Positions 33,251 to 45,756 of a stretch of DNA of 64,000 nt are shown in pieces. Each line of letters starts with the position of its first letter. The stretch's first letter is position 1. The notes beneath the pieces are model-generated. The model was not told the origin of the DNA and did no database searches. It saw only the letters and a program-made list of their open reading frames with translations. The DNA is from Azolla caroliniana (Eukaryota; Polypodiophyta): assembly GCA_043228905.1 (NCBI GenBank), contig JBHGNT010000022.1:10602001-10666000 (forward strand), given 5' to 3'. The position numbers and the translations under genes are program-made.

Positions 33251-33765
33251 TACATGCATCAACCGGAAGGATTTGAGAAGAAAGGGAAGGAGCACTTGGT
33301 GTGCTAGCTGAAAAAGAGCCTATACGGACTGAAGCAAACTCCCCGGCAATGGTACCGGAAGTTTGACTCCTTCATGACCGACCAAGGGTACCACAAGACG
33401 CAGGCCGATCACTACGTGTTTGTGAAAAAATTTGATGGAGGAGATTTCCTGATACTCCTCCTGTATGTGTGGATGATATGTTGATCGTCGAACGAAACCA
33501 AGGCAATATTCGGATGCTGAAGAAGGCTCTGAACCAGACCTTCTCAATGAAAGACTTAGGGCCGGCAAGACAGATCTTGGGAATGCACATCATCCAGGAT
33601 CGATCGAAGAAGTTGGTGTGGCTGTCAGAAGAGAAGTATGTGACAAAGGTGCTTCAACGATTTAGGGTTTCATAGGCAAAACCGGTCAGATCAACATTTC
33701 CAGCAAACATCAAGCTATCCTGAAAACAAAGCCCGAGGACAAAGGCAGAGAAGACGGATATGATG
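33251..33765 (+). pseudogene. Copia-1 reverse transcriptase, middle part
   Basis: It continues the RT broken at 23780: HQPEGFEKKGKEHLVC, a stop, LKKSLYGLKQTPRQWYRKF, then the active-site region. The YVDD motif is split by a two-base duplication (TATGTGTGGATGAT for TATGTGGATGAT), which shifts the frame. MKDLGPARQILGMHII follows, then further stops. The reading ends at the copia-2 LTR. Confidence 0.92.
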
Positions 33766-34060
33766 TGTTGTGCGGGTGTCGATATTTATGCGGAAGTGTT
33801 TGTTCGGATCATTCGGCTATGAACAACAAACAACGTAAACAGAAAGTAGAGAGGGCAAATTGAGACTTACACAGATACGAGCTTTAATGGAAAGCTTCTT
33901 ATTTTCTGCACAGAGCGTTTTCTCTCCGAATTACACTCGTCCTCCTCATCGTCATCTCATTACAATGTTAGGTATTCGCTTATATACTAAGCCCTAACTT
34001 ATTAACGAGTTCACACTCGGACAAATACAACTTGGAAGGAGTCGGCCTTTTATGCCAACA
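33766..34060 (-). repeat. 3' LTR of copia-2
   Basis: On the plus strand it starts TGTTGTGCGGGTGTCG and ends TATGCCAACA. Next to it AACTCCCCCAT is the polypurine tract on the element's strand. A TATA-like TATATAAGC lies on the minus strand near 33990. Confidence 0.88.
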
Positions 34061-34212
34061 AACTCCCCCATAAAAGGAATACTCTCTTTTTTCCATGTAC
34101 AAATGCTTACAGTTATCTCACCCGTAAACCTAGATTACATATTTAACTAGATCTTATGTTACAAGTCTGTCAGCAAGTAGCCAAGTCGGCAGAGGTATAG
34201 TATAAGTGTCAG

Positions 34213-35540
34213 TCAGCTCTTACCTTCAGCTCCTCGTTCAACTTTCTTTTGCTCGGTCGATTGTCGTAGCCCTATCTTCTTCCTTAGTGTTCCAAACCGT
34301 TGATCTGGGAGTGGCTTCGTCAAGCAATCGGCGATGTTCACCTCGGTGTCGATCTTCCGAACTTCAATCTCTCGGATATGATGATACTGCACCTCAATGT
34401 GCTTCATCTTCGCATGGTAGACGGGATCATTAATGAGGTGTATTACACTTTGTGAGTCGCAATAGATGGTCGGCGCTAGTTGGTTTATTCGGTTTGCAGT
34501 TCCGAAATCAGCAGACAATCGATGCAGCTAGATCGCTTCCTTCGCTGCTTCCGACGTTGTTATGTACTCGGCTTGTGTGGTAGACAAAGTCGTGCACTCT
34601 TGAAGTTTCGACCTCCATGATATTGCACCACCAGCATAGGTGAAGGTGTAACCTAATGTCAATTTTCGATTGTTTGTATTTGCAACGTAGTCGGAATCGG
34701 TATAGCCTTCGACTTCGGCTAAGTTTATCAGTCCGAAAGTCAGTTGTGCATCCGTGGTTCCTTTCAGATATCTAAGGATGTGCTTGACGGCCTCCCAATG
34801 CTTCTTCCCTAGGTTTGACATGTACTGGCTGACCACCCCTACGACATAGGCTAGGTCGGGCCGGGTCACCACCATTGCGTACATGATACTTCGTACTGCT
34901 GATGCGTAGGGTATCTTTCCATTAAGCTCTCTCTCCTTGTCGTTTGCAGGAGGGTCTCTGTCCGATAGTCTGATCAACATCGGAAGCCATATTGATGTTG
35001 GCTTCGCATTCTCTACGTTGAAGCGCTTTAGCACCTTGTGGATGTAGTCAGATTAGGAGAGTCGGAGAGTCCTGGTCGTCCGATTTTGCTCTATCCTCAT
35101 GCCTAGTATGTGTCGGGCTTGTCCTAGTTCCTTCATCGCGAATTTTGCATGAAGGCTCCGCTTCAGCTTACCGATCTTTTCCGTCGACATATAGGATCAG
35201 ATAGATCCTAGACTCGTCGGCCAGTTGCCGAACATACATGCATGGGTCACAGTCTGATCTGTTGTATCCAAGCTGCCTTATGTGGGAGTCGAACTTCTGG
35301 TACCACATTCTTGGCGCTTGTTTGAGGCCATATAGACTTTTCTTTAGTCTGCATACGAGGTGATTGTCCTCCCCCGTCGCCGTGAAGCCTGCCGGTTGAG
35401 ACATGTATATGTCTTCTTCCAGATCTCCATGCAGGAATGTCGTCTTTATGTCCATCTGCTTGAGCTCTAGATCTTCTGTCACCACGACTCCTAATAAGAA
35501 TCGGAGGGTGATCATCTTGACTACTGGTGAGAATATCTCT
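34213..35540 (-). pseudogene. Copia-2 RT (C-terminal part) and RNase H
   Basis: Minus frames: 35515-35168 (FLHGDLEEDIYMSQP, LKKSLYGLKQAPRMWYQKF, LILYVDGKD where the active site should be YVDD), 35034-34528 (PYASAVRSIMYAM, YLKGTT, GYTDSDY) and 34518-34213 (YCDSQSVIHL, HIEVQYHHIRE). These are copia RT and RNase H signatures. The YVDG change plus stops make the enzyme inactive. Just before 35540 the reading EIFSPVVKM continues VNYDE at 44070, showing the gypsy-3 insertion point. Confidence 0.88.
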
Positions 35541-35976
35541 TGTTAATCCTAGGGCTGGACAACAGCCTAACACAGGGTGTCCACTTAAGACACTTCACCA
35601 AAGGGTGTTACGACAGGATGACTTACAACACAACGCTTAATTAGACCTTAATTAGTTACTTAGCAATACATCATTAACATGCGTAAGATATAGAATAAGC
35701 ACAGAACGGTAATCAGTACTGAAGGATTAAGGCAATAAGTTCTATTAATTATCCGTTGTCAATTACATTGTAACCGGGCCTTTATATAGGTCTCCAGTGC
35801 GAAGTACAAAATGGTGCCAACTGGCACCTATTCGGAATCAGTCCAGATCCGGATCGACATACCGATTCCGGTCCGTCCGTTCATATTAATAAAATAATTA
35901 CAACAGTTCCCGAGTAAACTATTCCTTTCACACTCTGGTCTGGACATCCTTAAGCCTTCTTGCCGGCCGGGTAACA
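35541..35976 (-). repeat. 3' LTR of gypsy-3
   Basis: 436 bp, TGTTAATCC to GGGTAACA on the plus strand. On the element's strand CCTATATAAAGG is a TATA box. The last 145 bp on the right pair with 43905-44058. Confidence 0.9.
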
Positions 35977-35999
35977 CATGGCACGCCCATGGGACAGTA

Positions 36000-38040
36000 C
36001 GTTGTACGTCGAACCCATTATACGGCCCTGCTACTCTTCGTCCAAAATGTCTAGAATGCTTTGCTCCTGAATTTCCAATGGCTCGTCGGGAATCTGTTGT
36101 TGCTGCTGTGGCTGCTGTTCCGTTTGTGGCTGTTGTGGTGGTTGCTCCGTTAGTGCCTTCTCCGTTTGGGGCTGCTGCTCCGTTTGTCGCTCTAGCACCA
36201 GCGTTTCCTTCGTTGTTTCCTCCGTCGGAGTTGTTGTTGGCTGACTGACCCCGGCCTGGTCCCCATCTGGTCCTTGTATCGGCGACGGTTCCTCATCACT
36301 AAGGTTGATCGTTGCCGCCTTCCTTGCTTTTTCTTCCCGGAGCCGAGACCGCTCATAGCTCTCAAACTGGATTTGAGCCTCCAGCCAATCGTCATCCAGT
36401 TGAGCTATGAGCTGCTAGACCTGCACCAATTGTTCATCCACCAGGGCTGTGAGATCTTCGGCTAGCTCATCCCTTATGGCGGTCAAGTCCTCCGATGTCA
36501 GCATATAACAGTCGTCACCTTCCTTCCGCCGGTTTTCCACGTCCGCCCTGAGCAATTGGAGTTCCGCCGTATTCTACGCCCATTTCGTCCACCATTGCAT
36601 AGAGCTCTCGTCAATCAAGCGTTTGGTCTTGGTGAGCCATGCCCGGAAGATACACTGGATCCGTTCGGTTCCCATCCGTGATTTGTTCTCCGCGGCATGT
36701 CGCTCCTCTTTCAATTGCTTGATGATTCTGACCGTGTTCGCCTCTTGCTCCCTATAATGTGACAATTGACTTTGATAGGTTGTTTGCAACCTCTGTAACA
36801 CCATTGTCGCCGTTTCCTTTTCTTCATGGATCTGCTTGTGGAGCTCCATCTGGTCCATCGCCGCTTCCTCCAATAGCTTTGAATTCTCAGCACGTTCGTC
36901 GGTGAGTGCCGTTGTGGCCCTATCAACTTCTTGCCGGAGCTCGGCAGCCTTTCCTGCTGTTGCTTATACTCTGTCTCTAGCTGCTTGTAGTCCCGGTGCA
37001 GATGATCAAAATCATCGGTCTTCTACTTCAGCCACTGTTTGATCTGCCGGCGCGCGCGGTCCTCCCGGTCCTTCTGTTGACGGAGTTCTTCCTTCAGCCG
37101 TTCGATTTCCGTCTCCGCCATCCGTCGCAGCTTGTCTTTCTCCTCCAGCAATTTCTCTTTTTCCTCCTTTAGCCGGTCGTAAGCTTGATGTCCTTTACGC
37201 AGGTTTTCCTCTGCTCGGTGGAGGTTCTCAGTAGTCTTCTTTAATTCTTCTTCAGCCGCCTTCTTCAAGTCGCGTTCGCGGCTCCGTAATGCTTCTTGTG
37301 CGGCAAGTTCGTCTCTTAAGTCGGCAAGCTCTTGGGCTTGCACCGCATCTTTCTCCGGAACAGTTTCCGTCTCCGGGGTCTTATTCGTTTGTACATCCAC
37401 CGGAGTCACCGGTGCTTGGATCTATGTTGTTGTTAAGGTCATTTTGGCCAGGTCTTCTATGACCCGATCCAAGTCTTGTTCGAGGCACCGGATTCTGAAC
37501 CGGGCCATCTCCAGGTGGCGCCAATAGGGTGAGCCATTGTGTCACCGCATGCCATATTTTTTGGCCTTCTTTGCCTTCCTTACCTCTTATGGTATCAATA
37601 GCCGCTTACAATCCGTCAGCGATCAACACCAGCCAATCCACCTTGACCCCTTCGTACGTTGCGATAATCAAGCTTGCTTGGTTCTGAGGCATAACGGGGA
37701 GGGTATACGTGGCACATGGGCAATGGAGTACATGGGCAATTTCGCGGAATAACATATCTTCGACACCCTGTGTCCTGTAGCCCTTGCTTGCGAGAGAATA
37801 CTCACCGAAATATTTGATGAACTGCTCAGAGGAAGGATTGTTGATCGTGTAGATGGCCCCCTCTGGAAGGCCTGTTAACGCACGGATCGCTTCCTCCGTG
37901 ATCAGGTCGGTGTCAATGTCTTTGATAATCTTTTCAGCCTCCTTGTGTGGCGCCGCCTCCATGATCGTATAGAAACCCTCCAATCCGTGTTGCCGTAGCC
38001 ATCTCTTGGCGGCTTCAGACAGTATTTGGCATGTGCAGGT
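36000..38040 (-). pseudogene. Extra 3' ORF of gypsy-3: conserved domain plus long coiled coil
   Basis: It lies between integrase and the 3' LTR. The N-terminal domain (about 38030-37606) reads WLRQHGLEGFY, IKYFGEYSLASKGYRT, LFREIAHVLH, SLIIATYEG and VDWLVLI. It aligns with the gypsy-2 copy at 4326-4895. The next parts (37409-37023 and 36873-36574) are strongly helical heptad sequence (KLLEEKDKLRRMAETE, LKEELRQQKDRED). The end is Gln/Pro-rich, with GTT/GCT runs near 36100. No membrane segment or furin-like site is seen, so env is not supported. The conserved N-terminal domain in two diverged copies suggests the ORF was kept by selection. Confidence 0.75.
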
Positions 38041-38418
38041 CGTGTACTATAATAGTATTACGTACCATGTGGTGGTGGTTTAATGTCCTATTCATAGCTT
38101 CCTCGTACCTTTTCGAAGTGCCTCTTTACTCCTCATTTGCATGGCCGTTCCCACCACTCCTTTCCATGATTTCTTTGATTCCATTCGATTTTTATTTTAT
38201 TTTATTTTTTTAAATATGTGATTATTAGGTTACTTCGCCTCTGGTCCTACCGGACCGTTACCCAAAATGCGCATCTTGCCGGCCTCTTGACGGTTTGCCG
38301 TTGTTTTGCTCTCCCTAGTTGCCGACTCGTGCTCCTCCTTACTGGCTTGGTGGTAGTCGTTTTCCTCACAGGTTGCCGTCTTGGTTGGTCTGTCGGCGTC
38401 CGATCCGGTGTCGGTCCT

Positions 38419-39500
38419 TCATTCAAATGGGTTCTTGGGCATAGGTCCTTTGTATGGCTTTAGTCTAAATCCATTGACCCATTTACCCAGCACCTCGCCG
38501 GCAAGTGTCCCTAACTGGTAAGACCCATTGAACCCGCGTGTGATCCAGTACGGTCCGGTCCATCTAAACCGTAGTTTGCCTGGCATTTTACTCATCCGGG
38601 TCTGGAACACTAGTACCGGCTTGCCGATTTCAAACATCTTTTCGTTTCCCTTCCGGTGCCGATCTACAAACGCTTTCCGTTGCCGTTGTTCCAATTCCAG
38701 GTGCATGATGCTCGCCAGTCGATGTTCTTCTAGTTCACACAGAGCCTTTAACCGAATTGCCTCTGATTCTTTTTCATTAAGTCGTTCCCGAATCTGGATC
38801 CGTAAGCTCGGTACCTGGAACTCGACCGGCATGGTGTGGTTTGAATGCTTGTTTTGTAGGCTGTCTGGTAAGCCCAAAGCGCACTGTGCAGCTTCGTGTC
38901 CCAATCTGTCCGATTCTCATTGACGATCTTGCGTAGGATATTCTGTAGCGTTTTGTTTGTTGACTCGGCTAATCCATTGGCTTGTGGGTAGTATGGGGTG
39001 CTCCATTTATGTACTACCGCATAGAATGACGTCAAGCTGTCCACTACCTGTCCAAGAAAGTGCCCTCCTTGGTCGCTTATCAGCTCTATGGGGCATCTGT
39101 ACCGGCACCAAATGTAATCATATAAGAATTTTGCCGTTGACGCCGCGGTGTTGTCTCGTAGGGCTTTGGCTTCCACCCATTTAGTGTAGTAGTCCATCAC
39201 GACGATCACATACCGGTTGCCAGTTCTCATTGTCGGTGGTTTACATGGTCCAACAAAATCCAGTCCCCATTTCTGAAATGGTTCTAGCGCTAGTACTGGC
39301 TGGTGCGGCATCCTAGCTTGTTCCGTTGGCTGGCCCATTCGCTGGCATAGATCACACACTTTCGCGTACCGGACTGTGTCTTTCAATGTAGTCGGCCACC
39401 ATAGGCCACTTTGCCATATCTTCCTTGCCGTAGCATCCCCGGAATAATGGCCTCCGACGACTCAACAGTGTGCTTCCCGTAGTTTTACCTCTTTCTCGTC
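38419..39500 (-). pseudogene. Gypsy-3 integrase
   Basis: Zinc-binding part: REAHC, then VGGHYSGDA and CDLCQRM. Core (39386-38748): GLDFVGPCKPP with the first Asp, LISDQGGHF with the second, and PQANGLAESTNK with the Glu. C-terminal part (38904-38419): KPVLVFQTRM, PGKLRFRWTGPYWI, GSYQLGTLAG. A frameshift near 38750-38900 joins two long frames and a stop lies in the zinc domain. There is no chromodomain, so it is a lineage different from gypsy-1. Confidence 0.88.
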
Positions 39501-42137
39501 GTTGCGCACCGCTCGTCGCCATATACCGTCCGCACCTTTGTGGTATAGCGTGTCCTGTAATAAACAGAAGTGTTGGCTTTGTACCGCCAGGAGTTTCCTC
39601 TCGTCTCGGTTCATCTCCTCTGGAGGCAATCCGGTGCTCAGAAATTGGTGCATATTTGTTAGCCACTTATCTTCTGGTGCCACCATTTCATCTGTTGCCG
39701 TTTCCATAATGACTTGAAATAGCTCAGCATCCAGAAACTCGTCCGGTACTCCGCCGCCGGTTTCGCCAGAATCCAACCAGCTTAAATAATCTGCTACTGC
39801 ATGCTGTATGCCGGGTCGGTGGAATATCTCGAATTCGAATTCCTGTAATAGCAAAGTCCACCGGGCCAACTTACCGGTAAGTGACGCTTTGGACACTAGG
39901 TAGAGGAGTGCCGAATGATCTACATGAAAGGAAAACTTTCTTCCCAATAAATAATGTTTGAATTTTGTTACGCTGTAGATCATGCCTAAAGCTTCCCTTT
40001 TCGTGGTGGAATAATTTCGTTCGGCTTGGGATAACTTCCGGCTTGCGTAATATACGGGCCGGTACCATCTTGGCTCCGTAAGTTGCATCAACGCACTTCC
40101 GATTGCAATGTCGGACGCATCCACGAACACATGAAATTCCTTCGCCCAATCCGGGGGTTGCACTATCGGTGCTTGCGACAATAGAACTTTGAGTGCCCGG
40201 TACGCCTTGTCTTCGGTGTCGGTCCACTGCAACCGTGTTTAGTGTACCGCAGCATGCAGTGGTGTAGCTAGGTCCGCCAAATACCTGAGCATTCGGCTAT
40301 GCTAACGAATTTGGCCTAAGAAACGGCTCAATGCATTTGCCGTTGTTGGTGCCGGTACCTCCAGGATTGCTTTTACTTTGTCCGGATCCACGGCGATGCC
40401 CTCCTTGCTCACAATGTGCACCAGTAGCGTTCCGCTGGACAAGCCGAATACACACTTTGTCAGATTCAGGCTTAGCCGGTAAGCCCTACACTTTTCTAGA
40501 CAGAGTCGGAGGTGCCTACGGTGGTCTCCTTCCCGACTATAAACGGCGAAGTCGTCGAGGAACACTTGCATGAATGCCGGTATGAATTCTCCGAATATTT
40601 CCATGATGATCCTCTAGAACGTTGTCGACGCCGTTTTTAGTCCGAACATCATCACTACGGCAACAAACACTCCCCATTCAGTGACGAAAGCCGTTTTCTC
40701 CTAGTCATCGGGGTGCATCCGGATCTGGTTGTATCCGCTAAATCCTTCTAAAAAACTATATACCTCATGGTCGGCGAATGTGTCCAAAACTCCATCCGTA
40801 AATGGAAGTGGACATGCATCAGTTACTGTCGCCGCATTAAGCTTCTGGTAGTCGACACATACTCTGATTTTGCCATTTTTCTTTGGTACGACTACTATCG
40901 GGCTCAGCCATGTAGATTTCTTTATAGGACGGATAAAGCCAACCCTCAGCAACTTGTCAATTTCCTCCTTGACTTTGGCGGCGTAGTTTGGATTCATCCG
41001 GTACCGTCGATGTGCTACCGGTTTGGCGTCTTTGCTCAAATGTATCTAATGCTGATATAGTTGAGGATCGAGCCCTCTCATATCCTCGTAGGACCAGGCA
41101 AACATGTCCTAAAACTCTTTGAGAAGTGTAATCATCATTGTTCTGTTCTCTGTAGTCATTTCCTTTGCTATCTGCATCGGTCTAGCCTCTTCCGTAGTTC
41201 CTAGATTTACCCCGTCTAGTTGGGATGCTTTAACCCGTTGTGATACGGCCATTTCTCTTTCCAGCGCTTCTTGTGCTTGCCGTAGCTCCCGGATCACTTC
41301 TTTATTTGGTTCTTCGTCCGCTTCGTCCGGTGGCAGTATGTATGGTGATACGGCTTCAGCTACGTCGATTTCGAACAGAGGTACTATCTTCGGATTCTCT
41401 TGCAAGTATTGATCCACCTCTTCGTCTACTAATCCGTCCAGCATATTGACACATTCGGCATATAGGGGTGTTAATTCCTTCCCGGTATCTGTCCGTGGTT
41501 GTGTCGGTACCCGTACTTTTGCTTTTCCCCGCCGGAAGGTGATTATATTCTTCCTCCAGTTTTGTTTAATGTGCGCCGTTTTTAGCCACGGCCGCCCCAA
41601 ATATAGCGGGTAAGCTCCTTGTGCCTGTAATTGTAGCACTACTGCCAAGATGCGAAATATGTGGCCGCCGATTGTTACTTCCAAATCTCATATCAAGCCG
41701 GTCGGTCGCACTGAGCTTGTATTCGCCATCCGTAGCCAGAACGGGCATGGTTCCCACTCTTGGATTCCTAAGGTTGTGCATGTTCAGAGGCTAATCACAT
41801 TGATGCCGGATCCTCCATCTATTAATGTTCCGGGTAACTCCTTTCCCTTCACGATGGCTATGATCGCCGGACTGTTTGTGTCTACCACCGCTGGTCCCTC
41901 CTCTGGATTTGAGAAGAATGTTGGTGCCAGCGGTGTTTCTCCTACCGTCATGCCTGTTTTGAGTCCTTCTGTGAATCTGGGCACTAGTTGCAGGAGCCAT
42001 CCTAATGGTAGCGTGATTTGGCACTCCTGCAATACCTGTCGTGTTGCATTTTCAGTCTGACTGCCGTTGGCGAGCTCTTCGGTGTTCTCCTTTTGTTGCA
42101 CAAGTTCTGCTACGTTTCGCTCATTTTCCTTCTTCAC
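39501..42137 (-). pseudogene. Gypsy-3 protease, reverse transcriptase and RNase H
   Basis: Protease (42137-41784): PGTLIDGGSGINVIS, with Asp-Gly-Gly where Asp-Ser-Gly is usual, then YLGRPWLKTA. RT: IDKLLRVGFIRP, WLSPIVVVPKKNGKIRVCVDY, VYSFLEGFSGYNQI (41039-40701), and VFLDDFAVYS at the catalytic site (40604-40302). RNase H (40232-39720): FHVFVDASDIAIGSAL, REALGMIYSVTKF, HVDHSALLYL. Stops after HPDD, at about 40300 and elsewhere break the frame. The FLDD form of the catalytic box is seen in other gypsy elements. Confidence 0.88.
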
Positions 42138-42215
42138 CCATTCTGTTGCCTGCTTCTGGATGGCCTCTTATGTCTCCCATTCCGTCGGCTTGCCCTTCGA
42201 CCTTGTGGTAACCTG

Positions 42216-43943
42216 CTACAGGTCTGCGACTTCAGCGACTACCATGTTTACTGTCGGTCGCTTGTCATAGCTCTTTGACGGACATTGATTACTATAATGT
42301 CCTTCTTGCTGGCAATAATAGCAATATGCTTTCTGAGTATTGCTGGATTCGGCATTGTTTCCTGTACCCGGTGGAGGACCTGTGGTAACCGCGGGGCTTT
42401 GATCGGGTTGGCTACTTGAGGCGCCTTTTTCCGGTTCACGTGGGTGGCTCCCTTTTTTTAAATGCCATTTTTTATTAAAGTTCTTTTTGTTGCGGTACCC
42501 TTGACGGGGTTGGTCGTCATATCTCCCGTAGTCTTCCCGTCGTTGGTGATACCCGGGGGAGTGATCCCGGTTGTAATGCTCATACCATCCATTGTAATCT
42601 CGGGACCTGTCATATCTCTCGTACCGGTCATAGTTGTCTCGCCGATCGCCGTGTCGGACATCCTGTGCCGGTCGATATCGCTCCTCCCGCCGCCAACATT
42701 CGTCTCCTTTGTCACGACTACTACGTGGCTTGATTTGCCGGACTGGTGGTGCTTGCTGATTCAATAAGTTATATTCGCACCGGTCCATCGTGTGGCTTGT
42801 AGATTGGCTGAGTAAGCAGTGCGTCCACATAGTGCACTCCAGTGCCGAGTATCCGGAATTCAAGCAAGTCCTGCATTGGATTGCTTGCCGAAACCGAAGA
42901 TCCTCATTGGTTGGTAACGCTCGTTGGAGGGCTCCCATTGTTAGCCAAGAGCTCTTTTTCTCCATTTCTCTAACCCGGTCGATGACCTGGTCGACGGTGC
43001 TTGTGCGAAAGTCCATGACCGTGCATACCGTTCATAGAGGTTCCCGGAGCGCGGATAAGAATATAGCCTGTGTTTCTTCCTCCGGAAGTGCACGGGTAAG
43101 CTGATTGTGCATCCGTTGAAAACGGACGACAAACTGCGGAATGCTCTCCTCGGGGTCCTGCCGGATGCTATAAAATAGGCCCATCATTTCTCTCTAGTCC
43201 ACCTCCTTCTGAAAGAAGTGCAAGAATTTATCTTTCAGGTTCGCAAAGGTGGTGATGGTGCTGGGGTCTTGCATCCGGTGCCATCTGGCAGCCGGTCCTA
43301 CCAATGTCACACCGAATTCGGCTATCTTAGATCGTTCCTCTTCAGCCGTGGTTAACCGTTGTGACACATGGTTCGCCTCCCATGTTTGTTGAAACACGTG
43401 AACATGAGCCTCCGCGTCCGGGTCATCCCTATACTTGGAGTACTGGAACGACATGTCGTCGTCCGGGGTCGGTACACGGGCTGGCGGTGTCGGTGGTCTT
43501 TCTTGTTGTTCCGTCCGCGTCGGAGGTCTTTGCCGGTCTTCCTTTGGTGTTTCCGGCTCAACTTCCGGTGTCGGAGGTCTTTCTTTGTCTTCTTCCATCT
43601 CCGGAGGTTGCTCCACGTCTAGTGCCGGGGGTTCCCGATCTAACAACTCTGGTTCCGGTGTCAGTAATGTATTCAACTCCTCGTCCTCTGGTCCTCCTGG
43701 GGTGTTGTTACTGCTGGGATAGTTCGTGTGCGCGCTGTAACCCCCTTCCAAATCCGATTCCAGCGCTGAAAATGCTTCGTATTCGCCGTCTCTTCTGGCC
43801 AAGGCCTGGAGAAGGGATTCCGCTTCTTGGAGACTACTTAAGCTGCTTCCTTCGTCCGGGTAGGCGTTTTGTTGCAGACAGAGTGACTCCTCCGCCACTT
43901 TCCGAATCAATTTGGAAAATGATCGATCCGATCGGCATACCAA
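42216..43943 (-). pseudogene. Gypsy-3 Gag
   Basis: Two long frames: 43943-43194 (acidic and Pro-rich, then FGVTLVGPAARWH and FANLKDKFLHFF, the usual gypsy retrotransposon Gag core) and 43016-42216 (Arg/Asp/Tyr-rich, then a CCHC knuckle CYYCQQEGHYSNQC). A stop or frameshift lies between them. The start is missing because the element's 5' LTR and leader are deleted. Confidence 0.85.
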
Positions 43944-44058
43944 TTCCGGTCTGTCCGTTCCTATTAATAAAATAATTACAACAGTTCCCTAATAAACTAT
44001 TCCTTTCACACTCTGGTGTGGACATCCTTAAGCCTTCTTGCCGTCCAGGTAACATCTC
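43905..44058 (-). repeat. Truncated 5' LTR of gypsy-3
   Basis: About 150 bp, ending GGTAACA on the plus strand, that pair with 35830-35976. The left edge is approximate because similarity fades into gag sequence. Confidence 0.8.
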
Positions 44059-44063
44059 GTCAT

Positions 44064-45700
44064 AGTTGACCCCATATTCCTGTTTGAATCCTTTCCTGAC
44101 AGGTCGAGCTTTGAACTTGGGTTTCTCTTATTCGGATACGTACTTGTATCAGAACACCCATTTGCAAGGTAGCGGCTTTCTTCCTGCTGGTAGTTCGACC
44201 AACTCCCATGTCTGATTCTAATGAATCAAGTCCATTTCAGATTTCATGGCTTGCAGCCATATTTTGGCGTCCGGTGCGACCATAGCTTCGTCATACGTGC
44301 TTGGTTCGCCTGCATTTGTGTAGTTGACATAGTCGAGGCCCGGTTGATAAAAATTTGTTTGCCTTCGAGCTCGTCCAGATCTCCTGGGTGCCGTAATGTC
44401 TAGTTCGGATCCTTCGATCGGTTCCAATCGGCGATCGATATTTCTTGAATCAGTTGTGTCACAAGTCTTGTTCGGTATTCCACCCCCGGTTTAGGATTTT
44501 GGCGGTGTTGTTCTCCCCTATGGTTGTTGTCGACTCTTTTCTGACTTGTCCTTTGTTGACTCTACCTTGATCGACCTTCGTCGATTCGGCTCTGTCTTTG
44601 ATGACTTTGTCTTTGAGTTCGACGTTCAGACTTATTGCCGATTCGGTGTTGGTTGGTTGGAGTTCAACTGTCTGTTGACTCTCTGATTCGGCCCGATGGG
44701 TCGATCTTTCTACGATGACGTTGTCATCTTCAAAGGATACCTTCTTGCCCATTGTCTTCTACTGGTTCTGTTGAGAGAAGGTAGAGTCTTCATTGAAGAC
44801 TACGTCGCTGCTCCGGATCAATTTCCGATTCTCAGGGTCCCATAGCCGGTAGCCGAAATCCCATATGCACTTCGTTGCATGGGGCGACAACTTCGTCCTT
44901 TTGTCCTTGGGGATGAACGCGTAGGCTTCGCATCCGAATATACGAAGCCTATTGTAGGTCGGTTGTTTGCCTGACCATAGTGCTTGTGGAACTTCGAGCC
45001 TGATGGCTCTTGACAACGACAAATTTATCAGTTACACTGCCGTCTGCAATGCCTTGGCCTAGAATTCCAGCTTTAGTCCGGCTTGCTGGAGCATTGCCGT
45101 CACCCTCTCTTGGATCGTTCGGTTGATCCGTTCAGCCACCCCATTCTGCATGGGTGTGTATGGCACGGTCTTTTGATGCCAGATCCCTTTTCCGGACAGG
45201 TATTGTTTAAAGGCTCTAGAGGTGTACTCACCTCCGTTGTCAGATCGGAGTGTCTTCACTTTGTGGCCTGACCGATTCTCCACTTCAGTTATCCATCGAA
45301 GGAAGACCTCAACCACTTCGTCTTTGGACTTGATGGAGTATGCCCAAAATTTTCGTGTACAATCATCTACGTATGTGATGAAGTACCGAGAGCCTCCTAG
45401 TGATCGCTCTGGCATAGGCCCACATATATCTATGTGCACGAGCTCTAGGGGCTATTGTACCATCTTGTAATGGAGAGAATGCGGACTTCAGGTCTATTTC
45501 CCGTATCGACAATGCTCACAGAAGTCCTTCTTTGCTTGGAGTTTCGAAATGTAGCCGACTCACATCAGCCGATCAAGTCCGGCTTGTGACATATGGCCGA
45601 GTCGGCCATGCCATAGGTTCGGTTCGGTCTTTTCGGCTTGTTCATGGCCCCTTCAGGGTTGATCGCCATCAATGGGTACAGATTGTTGTACTTGTACCCA
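44064..45700 (-). pseudogene. Copia-2 integrase and N-terminal RT
   Basis: Integrase core (45439-45059): HIDICGPMP, LRSDNGGEYTSRA, GVAERINRT, so all three acids are present. The C-terminal part (45022-44759) has LRIFGCEAYAFIPKDKRTKL. An acidic, Thr/Glu-rich linker follows (44752-44459). RT starts with PRRSGRARRQ, EPSTYDEAMV and WLQAMKSEMD (44427-44218), then KARPVRKGFKQEYGVNYDE up to the gypsy-3 insertion. Single stops separate these frames. Confidence 0.88.
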
Positions 45701-45756
45701 CTCCCGATTTTTAGGTTTCCCCATCTGATCACCCATGTCGACTCATGTCGAGTCGT

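Larger units (their letters stand above)
35541..44058 (-). mobile_element. Ty3/gypsy element with extra coiled-coil ORF (gypsy-3)
   Basis: Inserted in copia-2 RT with duplication TCTCT (35536-35540) and TCTCG (44059-44063). LTR ends are TGTTA..TAACA. The minus-strand order is gag, protease, RT, RNase H, integrase, extra ORF, 3' LTR. The 5' LTR keeps only about 150 bp, then internal gag sequence follows directly, so a deletion removed the rest of the LTR, the primer site and the gag start. Several stops and frameshifts are present. Confidence 0.9.

Noticed and set aside
36000-38040. Envelope gene of an endogenous retrovirus-like element
   Set aside because: It has the right position but no signal peptide, membrane segment or cleavage site; it is a coiled-coil protein.
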